A stretch of DNA of 12,333 nt from Syntrophaceae bacterium. Its GTDB lineage: Bacteria; Desulfobacterota; Syntrophorhabdia; Syntrophorhabdales; WCHB1-27. The position numbers were made by a program, and so were the translations under genes. Each line of letters begins with the position of its first letter. Positions within the stretch are counted from its first letter, which is position 1. The notes beneath the pieces were generated by a model that was not told where the DNA came from, made no database searches, and saw nothing but the letters and a program-made list of their open reading frames with translations. Location: assembly GCA_003165115.1 (NCBI GenBank), contig PLSJ01000282.1:1-12333 (forward strand), read 5' to 3'. Of this stretch, positions 7,597-12,333 are shown one piece after another.

Positions 7597-8553
7597 TTAT
7601 TGTTGAACTGTTTTGGTCCTTTTGAAAAGACCCAGGATGCCTTCAGGAATGACCATGATGATCGCAATAAAGATTAACCCCAGGATCAACAGCCAGTGCT
7701 CCGTATAAGCACCGATGGCATTCTGGAGAATGACAAAAATGCCGGCGCCCAGTATGGGACCGAAAAAGTTGACCACGCCTCCCCCCATGATGGTGACCAT
7801 GACGACGTTTCCCGACTCGGTCCAATTGAGGTAGGTAGGAAAAACAGCGTCCTGCTGGAGCAGGAACATCGCCCCGGCAAGACCCGAAATAATCCCGGAG
7901 ATCGTGAAGGAAACCCACTTGTAGAAGACCGTGTTATACCCAAGATACTTTGCCCTTACCTCGTTCTGTTTGATCGACTGGAGGACGCTTCCGAAAGGTG
8001 AATGGACCAGCCTCCATATCAGTATCATCACGACCATGAAGACGGCCAGTGCAAAAAGGTAGAACGCCATAGGTTCTGTAAGGCTGACGGCCGGCAGCCC
8101 AGGTAGCCTCAAAGGGGGTCTTCGGAGCCCGGTCAGTCCGGTCTCCCCTCCGGTCACCTCGTCCCAACGGAAGGCAATGAAGAAGAACATCTGACTGAAG
8201 GCCAGGGTCAGGAGAGAGAAATAGATGCCTCTTTTCCGACAAATGATAGCTCCCACGATCCCGGCAAAAAAGCCCGCCGCGACCATTCCCATCAAGAGTC
8301 CCAGCCATAGATCGTCCGACAACTTCAGTTGGGTCAGGGCCATTGCATAAGCACCGATCCCGAAAAACGCCGCATGGCCGAACGAGGCGAGGCCTGTATA
8401 GGACAGGAGAAGATTGAACCCCAGGGCAAACATGGCATAGATCAGGATCTCCGAGGCCAAAGCCGTGTACCCCTTGATCAGGGGCAGAAGATAGGGAAGG
8501 ACCAGGAAAAACAGAAACATCCATACAAAGGGGAGCTTTAAGAACCGTCGCAT
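7597..8553 (-). CDS. livM: Branched-chain amino acid-type ABC transporter permease LivM
   Basis: A 318-residue inner-membrane permease. Hydrophobic segments run through the whole chain, starting with one at about residues 9-28. The family landmark TGLASFGHAAFFGIGAY lies near residues 53-69, and the cytoplasmic ATPase-contact loop around 190-212 includes SIKQNEVRAKYLGYN. The C-terminal half ends with VIPEGILGLF, typical of LivM. Length fits the shorter LivM group (about 300-330). The start at 8553 has GGAGG about 12 bases upstream, a rather long spacing, and livH ends 21 bases earlier. With LivH it forms the translocation channel. The charged residues between transmembrane segments give no clue to the substrate. 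Confidence 0.94.
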   Translation of the reverse strand: MRRFLKLPFVWMFLFFLVLPYLLPLIKGYTALASEILIYAMFALGFNLLLSYTGLASFGHAAFFGIGAYAMALTQLKLSDDLWLGLLMGMVAAGFFAGIVGAIICRKRGIYFSLLTLAFSQMFFFIAFRWDEVTGGETGLTGLRRPPLRLPGLPAVSLTEPMAFYLFALAVFMVVMILIWRLVHSPFGSVLQSIKQNEVRAKYLGYNTVFYKWVSFTISGIISGLAGAMFLLQQDAVFPTYLNWTESGNVVMVTIMGGGVVNFFGPILGAGIFVILQNAIGAYTEHWLLILGLIFIAIIMVIPEGILGLFKRTKTVQQ

Positions 8554-8574
8554 CTAATTTCCGGCCTCCATGAA

Positions 8575-9453
8575 CTAGTCCTCCAGTATGCTTTTTTCTC
8601 CCATGATCCCTCTGGGCCAAAAAAGGAGAACGACGGCCGCTAAAATGTACATGACGAGATCGGACATACGGGGGAAGAACATCACGGCAAGGCTGACCGA
8701 AAGCCCGACGGCGAGCCCGCCGATCACCGTGCCCCAGAAGCTTCCGATCCCTCCCAGGACCACGATGACAAATGCGGGCATAATGGCGTCATTGCCCATG
8801 CCGGGCCGGACGCTCCACAGCGGAGCGGCAATCACCCCGGCGACGCCTGCCAGGGCGGACCCGATCCCGAAGACAAGGGTCCTCATCCGGCTGATATTGT
8901 TCCCGAGGGCAGCTACCATCTCGCTATCCTGGGCACCCGCTTTCACGATAGCGCCGTAGGACGTCTTTTCGAGGAATAGCCAAACCAAGAAGAGAATGAG
9001 GGCAGAGAGCACTGCCAGAAGAAGACGATACTTCGAATAGAGCATAAAACCGAGATCGATGGACCCTGAAACAAAAGCGGGAGCAGCGATTGAATGGCCC
9101 AGTTTTCCCCAGACCATGCGAATCAGCTCTTCCCCGCTCATTGCTATCCCGAAGGTGAGGAGAAGACAGAAGAGGGCGTCCTTCCCGTACATTCGCCTGA
9201 CGGCAAGCCGTTCGATAATGATGCCGATCAAGCCCACGAGGAGGGGCGAAATAATGAGAGCTGCCCAGAATCCGAGGCTGTTGCGAAGGGTAAAAGCGAA
9301 GTAGGCGCCAAGGGCAAAAAGGACCCCGTGAGCAAAGTTAATGATGCCTATGACCCCGAGCATCAACGTAAACCCTATGGCTATCAGAGAAAAAAGGAGC
9401 CCCAATACGATTCCGTTGATTCCCTGCGACAAAAAATCGATTCCACTTGGCAT
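8575..9453 (-). CDS. livH: Branched-chain amino acid-type ABC transporter permease LivH
   Basis: A 292-residue permease with about eight hydrophobic segments. The N-terminal landmark GIINFAHGVLFALGAY (about 35-50) and the cytoplasmic loop KAGAQDSEMVAALGNN (about 171-186), which contacts the ATPases, identify LivH. VIVVLGGIGSFWGTVIGG follows, also characteristic of the family. The length is typical. The start at 9453 has TGGAGA about 8 bases upstream. It is separated from the binding-protein gene by 60 bases that contain a strong hairpin (9471-9502), suggesting that permease expression is set lower than that of the binding protein. It is the partner of LivM downstream. Confidence 0.95.
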   Translation of the reverse strand: MPSGIDFLSQGINGIVLGLLFSLIAIGFTLMLGVIGIINFAHGVLFALGAYFAFTLRNSLGFWAALIISPLLVGLIGIIIERLAVRRMYGKDALFCLLLTFGIAMSGEELIRMVWGKLGHSIAAPAFVSGSIDLGFMLYSKYRLLLAVLSALILFLVWLFLEKTSYGAIVKAGAQDSEMVAALGNNISRMRTLVFGIGSALAGVAGVIAAPLWSVRPGMGNDAIMPAFVIVVLGGIGSFWGTVIGGLAVGLSVSLAVMFFPRMSDLVMYILAAVVLLFWPRGIMGEKSILED

Positions 9454-9470
9454 ATCGCATTCTCCAGAAA

Positions 9471-9502
9471 GGACGGCATGAGGAGCTTCCTGCGTGCCGT
9501 CC
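9471..9502 (-). promoter_or_regulatory. Strong hairpin between binding-protein and permease genes (partial terminator or mRNA stabiliser)
   Basis: GGACGGCA at 9471-9478 and TGCCGTCC at 9495-9502 are perfect 8-bp arms. Inside the 16-base loop, AGGA (9481-9484) can pair with TCCT (9488-9491), making a two-tier stem-loop. In the direction of transcription the stem is followed only by TTTC, so full termination looks unlikely. It lies wholly between the stop of the binding-protein gene (9514) and the ribosome site of livH. Structures at this place are known in several binding-protein-dependent operons, where they limit read-through or protect the upstream mRNA. The function here is inferred. Confidence 0.6.
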
Positions 9503-9513
9503 CTTTGTTTCTC

Positions 9514-10794
9514 TTATTCTCCGGGCAGTTTTTCCATCCTGGCCTGACTCAGATTTTTTGTAATGGCATTGTCTGTACCCTTTCCATATCCTACGTACTC
9601 ATAAATATCCGTCCAATCCTTCATATCTTTCTTCTTCTTCGGGCGGAAATAATAAAAATCCTGAACAAACTGGTGGTCCCACTCACGAATTAAGGTAGGG
9701 TCGCGTTTTAGGCTGTCCTTCACGGCATGCCCTTCGAGGGCCTTGATGACTTTCGGGGCATCCAGCGTGCCTGCCCGTTCAACGGCCCTGAGAAGCTCCC
9801 TCAGGCCCATATAGGCATTATAGCTGTTGGTGGTGGGAACCGGATAGGAGGCGCGGGGGAAAAGCTTCTTGTACCTTGCAACGAATTCATTTATGCCCGG
9901 CACGCCCGGGATGGCATAATGCCACTCGACCCCCATAAGGGTAAAAATTGAGTTTTTCTCGGGTCCGACGGCCCAGGCATCCTCAAAATCCTCGAGAGGG
10001 ATGACGATCTTCGCGGTCTTGTGGAGCCCAAACTCGTACATCTGCTCAACCATGGCCGTAAAGTCAGCCCCTGCCACGTTGACCATCACGACCTCGGGCT
10101 TCGCCCCTCTGACCTTGAGGAGAAAACTGCTGAAATCGCGGGTATTGAGCGGGATTTTTGATTCTCCCACCTCCTGGGCCCCTTTCTCCTTCATGAACTT
10201 GCGGCAGCTTTCCGTCAGGGTCCAGCCCCAACTGTAATCGTGGGTGAAGTAGTACCATTTCTTTCCGATATTCTGTGCCACGTAAGGGGCGATGGTGTGG
10301 GCGATTTGATAATTTACCGGCGGGACCTGGAAGAAGAAGCGGTTGGCCTTTTCCCCGGTAAGGATATCGGAATTGGGGTCGATGCACATATCAACGGCCC
10401 CCTCCTTCTTGGCAAAATCGGCCATTGCCGCGCTCACGGAACTCCCTCCTCCATTAAGAAAGAAATTAACCTTCTCCGACTGGAGGAGCCGTTGCGCCTT
10501 CCGTATGGCCAATGCCGCGTCGGTGGCGCAGTCTTCTTCCGCTACCTCGACCTTTCTCCCCAGGAGACCCCCCTTCGAGTTAAACTCGTCGATGGCGAGA
10601 CCTATGCCACACCGTTCGGACGCGCCCAAAAACCCGTAATTCCCGCTTAAGGGTATGACTGCGCCAATTTTGATCGAAGGCTGTTGTGCCCTCAGGAGGG
10701 TGGGGACCCCTGAGACGGTCAAAATGGTGAGGCCGGCAGCGCTTCGTTTCAGAAAAGCTCTTCTCGAAATGCCCTTGTCATCTTTTGTTTCCAT
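9514..10794 (-). CDS. ABC transporter substrate-binding protein (LivK-type, Peripla_BP_6), Tat-exported
   Basis: A 426-residue periplasmic binding protein for the Liv-type importer. The N-terminus has a twin-arginine signal: SRRAFLKRS at residues 10-18, then a hydrophobic stretch (AAGLTILTVSGV), with probable cleavage near residue 37. The mature protein opens with IKIGAVIPLSGNYGFLG, the standard strand and ligand loop of type I periplasmic binding proteins, and contains GLAIDEFNSKGGLLGRKVE, the family's first helix and turn. Tat rather than Sec export is common for amide/urea/branched-chain-type binding proteins of anaerobes. It is longer than E. coli LivJ/LivK (about 367 residues). Start at 10794 has GGGGGAG upstream. 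As the first gene of the operon, directly behind a strong promoter, it would be the most highly expressed. The ligand is unknown; aromatic or short carboxylic acids are as likely as amino acids. Confidence 0.93.
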   Translation of the reverse strand: METKDDKGISRRAFLKRSAAGLTILTVSGVPTLLRAQQPSIKIGAVIPLSGNYGFLGASERCGIGLAIDEFNSKGGLLGRKVEVAEEDCATDAALAIRKAQRLLQSEKVNFFLNGGGSSVSAAMADFAKKEGAVDMCIDPNSDILTGEKANRFFFQVPPVNYQIAHTIAPYVAQNIGKKWYYFTHDYSWGWTLTESCRKFMKEKGAQEVGESKIPLNTRDFSSFLLKVRGAKPEVVMVNVAGADFTAMVEQMYEFGLHKTAKIVIPLEDFEDAWAVGPEKNSIFTLMGVEWHYAIPGVPGINEFVARYKKLFPRASYPVPTTNSYNAYMGLRELLRAVERAGTLDAPKVIKALEGHAVKDSLKRDPTLIREWDHQFVQDFYYFRPKKKKDMKDWTDIYEYVGYGKGTDNAITKNLSQARMEKLPGE

Positions 10795-10855
10795 GTCTCC
10801 CCCGTTTCAAGAATTTAGTCCTGCCAAACATCGACGTTGTGAAGTTTCCGGAATG

Positions 10856-10875
10856 GTGCTTTATCGTTAAAGCAC
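10856..10875. promoter_or_regulatory. Perfect inverted repeat abutting the -10 box (candidate operator)
   Basis: GTGCTTTA (10856-10863) and TAAAGCAC (10868-10875) are perfect 8-bp arms around a 4-base centre, TCGT. The repeat begins on the base next to the -10 hexamer (10876-10881), so it covers the expected transcription start and first transcribed bases. This is a classical place for a repressor operator. It could instead fold as a stem at the 5' end of the mRNA. No regulator gene is visible in the window. Confidence 0.55.
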
Positions 10876-10904
10876 ATGTTATGCCACCCAAAATTGCTTG
10901 TCAA
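10876..10904 (-). promoter_or_regulatory. Sigma70-type promoter for the importer/methyltransferase operon
   Basis: On the minus strand, TTGACA (10904-10899) is a perfect -35 hexamer, separated by exactly 17 bases from TAACAT (10881-10876), a -10 matching TATAAT at four of six positions including the first TA and the last T. A T-rich run lies just upstream of the -35. The expected start near 10869 leaves a leader of about 75 bases before the ATG at 10794. This is the best promoter in the window and stands upstream of the tightly packed ten-gene series. Confidence 0.72.
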
Positions 10905-10973
10905 GAAAAAACTCCGACATTGCGCGAGCCCTCGATAGCCTCCCGATCGGTCGAAAAAGGCCGTTGCACCGGT

Positions 10974-11743
10974 TCAATGACAAGTCCAGCCTCCGTCCAC
11001 GTGAAGGATATGGCCGGTCACAAGGTCGGACGCGGAAGAAGCGAGATAGACCACGGCGCCGGTCACATCCGATGGCTTCCCCACCCTTCCCAAGGGGATA
11101 TTCGAAAGGCAGTACCGATAGAACTCCTCGTCTTTAAACATCGGCTCGGTGAACTTCGTTTCTACGAAGGTCGGGGCAACCGCGTTGACGTTGATGCCGT
11201 GGGGCGCCCATTCCAAGGCCAAGAGCCGCGTGAGCTGGTTGACACCCCCCTTGCTCGCGCAGTATGCGGCCCGCTGGGGTATGGCGACGGTCCCGGTCTG
11301 GGACGACATATTGATGATCTTGCCGCTCTTTTGTGCGATCATGACTTTCCCACCGTCTGGGCACAGAAAAAGACAGCCTTCAGGTTGATGTTCAGCACCT
11401 TGTCCCATGCCTCTTCAGTCACGTCGACCGCCATTTGCGTGATGTTGATGCCCGCGTTGTTAACCAGGATGTCGATATGGCCGAATTCGCGAACCGCCTT
11501 TTCCACCATCCCGCCGATTTCGGTGACCTTCGTGAGGTCTGCCTCGACCGCGAGCGCCCGTCGGCCCATGTCCCCGATCGCATCCGTTGCCTCCATGAGT
11601 TCGGTGGGCAAGACGTCACAGAGGACGATGTCTGAGCCGTACGACGCCAGCGCCTCAGCGATAGCGTAGCCTATGCCACGCGCAGCCCCCGTAACAAGGG
11701 CCACCTTTCCGGTAAGATCGAACGTCGGCGCATTCGTTTTCAT
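10974..11743 (-). pseudogene. SDR-family oxidoreductase (3-oxoacyl-ACP reductase-like), broken by a one-base frameshift
   Basis: Two overlapping frames make one classical short-chain dehydrogenase. The first (11743 to the TGA at 11339) holds TGAARGIG at residues 18-25 for NAD(P), NNAG at 95-98 and the NINLKAVFFCAQ helix. The second holds the catalytic serine (NMSS), the YCASK motif (YxxxK) and the C-terminal VDGG. Re-reading one base at 11345 joins VGK to VMIAQ and gives a 256-residue protein, the usual length, with no gap in family motifs. Neither half can be a full enzyme alone. The break may be a real mutation, a sequencing error, or programmed shifting at GGGAAAG. ATG and TGA also overlap at the join (ATGA). 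The gene starts 20 bases after the HisD-like gene and probably shares its transcript. It would oxidise or reduce an alcohol/keto group; the substrate is unknown. Confidence 0.88.
11345..11351 (-). other. GGGAAAG heptamer at the frameshift point of the SDR gene
   Basis: Read in frame on the minus strand this is GTG GGA AAG TCA TGA, so G GGA AAG fits the X XXY YYZ pattern for -1 slippage, and the zero-frame stop comes two codons later. The same heptamer is used in the phage lambda G/T tail genes (established knowledge). After slippage the next codons are GTC ATG ATC, exactly the frame of the rest of the enzyme. A 6-bp stem (11337-11342 with 11314-11319, 17-base loop) starts only 2 bases downstream, closer than stimulatory structures usually are. 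The heptamer is certain; its use is doubtful. Confidence 0.3.
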
Positions 11744-11763
11744 CGGTTTGCCCCCAAGGTCCG

Positions 11764-12333
11764 CTATTTGCCGTATTTTTCCTTTCTCATCCTGCAGGAT
11801 ATGCCGTGGGCGAGCATATTTTCATAATTGCAGGCCCTCTCGCAGACCTCCGCGATCTTGTAAGAGGCCTCTTTTGTCGCATACTGATAGGTCACGGTCT
11901 TCACGAACTTTCCTACCGAAAGGCCGCCCGTATACCGCGCTGCTTTCATGGTCGGCAGCACGTGGTTCGTGCCGATCGTCTTATCGCCGTAAGCCACCGT
12001 GGTCTCCTCACCCAGAAAGACGGAGCCGTAGTTCTTGCAATTGTCCAGATAGTACCGCCAATCCCTTGTCTGGACCTCCAGGTGCTCCGGCGCCCATTCG
12101 TCGCTCACCCGCACGGCCTCTTCGGCGGAGTCGACGACCACGACCTCTCCGTTATCTCTCCACGCAACGGCGGCAGTGTCCCTGGTGGGCAGGTCGATCA
12201 GTTGCCTGTCCACTTCCTTGATGGTTTCTCTGGCGACCTTCGCAGAGAGAGAAACGAGGCACTGTCGGGCATTTGGATCATGCTCCGCCTGCCCGAGCAG
12301 ATCGGCGGCGACGATGGAGGGATCGGCGGTCTC
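11764..12333 (-). CDS. Histidinol dehydrogenase-family (HisD-like) NAD-dependent dehydrogenase (partial, N-terminus beyond window edge)
   Basis: The frame is open from base 12333 to the TAG at 11764, showing the last 189 residues of a protein that is normally about 430 long. Landmarks in order: ADLLGQAEHDP (Q and H equal to zinc ligands Q259 and H262 of E. coli HisD), WAPEHLEV (the catalytic Glu-His pair), AYGDKTIGTNHVLPT (zinc-ligand aspartate) and, near the end, MLAHGIS (the last zinc-ligand histidine). All the metal and catalytic residues expected here are present. The segment GGLSVGKFVKTVTYQ and the ending resemble catabolic HisD relatives, such as sulfopropanediol-dehydrogenase-type (HpsN) enzymes, more than biosynthetic HisD. 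No other histidine gene is nearby; an SDR gene follows 20 bases later. Likely a four-electron oxidation of an alcohol to an acid, with substrate unknown. Confidence 0.87.
   Translation of the reverse strand, partial: ETADPSIVAADLLGQAEHDPNARQCLVSLSAKVARETIKEVDRQLIDLPTRDTAAVAWRDNGEVVVVDSAEEAVRVSDEWAPEHLEVQTRDWRYYLDNCKNYGSVFLGEETTVAYGDKTIGTNHVLPTMKAARYTGGLSVGKFVKTVTYQYATKEASYKIAEVCERACNYENMLAHGISCRMRKEKYGK

Noticed and set aside
10905..10973. Intrinsic terminator after the SDR gene (a T-run and small palindromes such as CCGATCGG and CGAGGGCTCG)
   Set aside because: No stem stands directly before the T-run. The T-run more likely belongs to the region upstream of the -35 box.
10785..11669. Long open frame on the plus strand (294 codons)
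   Set aside because: It lies antisense to the SDR gene and the start of the binding-protein gene. Its sequence has no recognisable domain, and the minus-strand proteins carry clear family motifs.
1..12333. CRISPR arrays, tRNA/rRNA genes, insertion sequences, integrases or phage genes
   Set aside because: No regularly spaced repeats, no clover-leaf or rRNA-like sequence, and no transposase or integrase motifs were seen on either strand.

Overview
This window comes from a bacterial genome of moderate to high GC content. Every convincing gene lies on the minus strand, so transcription runs from right to left. The gene set suggests an anaerobic or facultatively anaerobic bacterium doing corrinoid-dependent one-carbon chemistry: two UroD-fold methyltransferases, a corrinoid protein and a pterin-type methyltransferase. 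It resembles acetogens, Desulfobacterota or syntroph-like lineages, but the sequence alone does not fix the taxon.

Layout in the order of transcription. (1) 12333-10974: the C-terminal part of a HisD-family dehydrogenase, probably catabolic, followed 20 bases later by an SDR oxidoreductase whose frame is broken by one base at a GGGAAAG heptamer. (2) 10973-10795: an intergenic stretch with a near-consensus sigma70-type promoter (TTGACA, 17-base spacer, TAACAT) and a perfect 8-bp-arm inverted repeat touching the -10 box. (3) 10794-6094: a complete branched-chain-amino-acid-type (Liv) ABC importer: a Tat-exported binding protein, two permeases and two ATPases. A strong hairpin lies between the binding protein and the first permease. 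(4) 6064-2159: a four-gene methyl-transfer module: two paralogous UroD-family proteins, a MtaC/MtbC-like corrinoid protein and an AcsE/MtvA-like methyl-tetrahydrofolate methyltransferase. (5) 2114-1152: a 3-hydroxyacyl-CoA dehydrogenase with all catalytic residues. (6) 1151-705: 447 bases without an intact gene, possibly holding a decayed gene. (7) 704-1: the N-terminal 234 residues of a D-2-hydroxyacid dehydrogenase, cut by the window edge.

From the binding protein to the hydroxyacyl-CoA dehydrogenase the ten genes are separated by only 14 to 87 bases and probably form one operon. My reading is inferential: a small methylated compound (perhaps a methoxylated acid) is imported by the Liv system. 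Its methyl group is moved by one or both UroD-family proteins to the corrinoid protein and from there to tetrahydrofolate. The remaining skeleton would then be oxidised by the nearby dehydrogenases. No reductive activator of the corrinoid protein is present in the window. The most notable points are the two different UroD-type methyltransferases sharing one corrinoid protein next to a dedicated importer, the frameshifted SDR, and the two regulatory structures in the importer operon.
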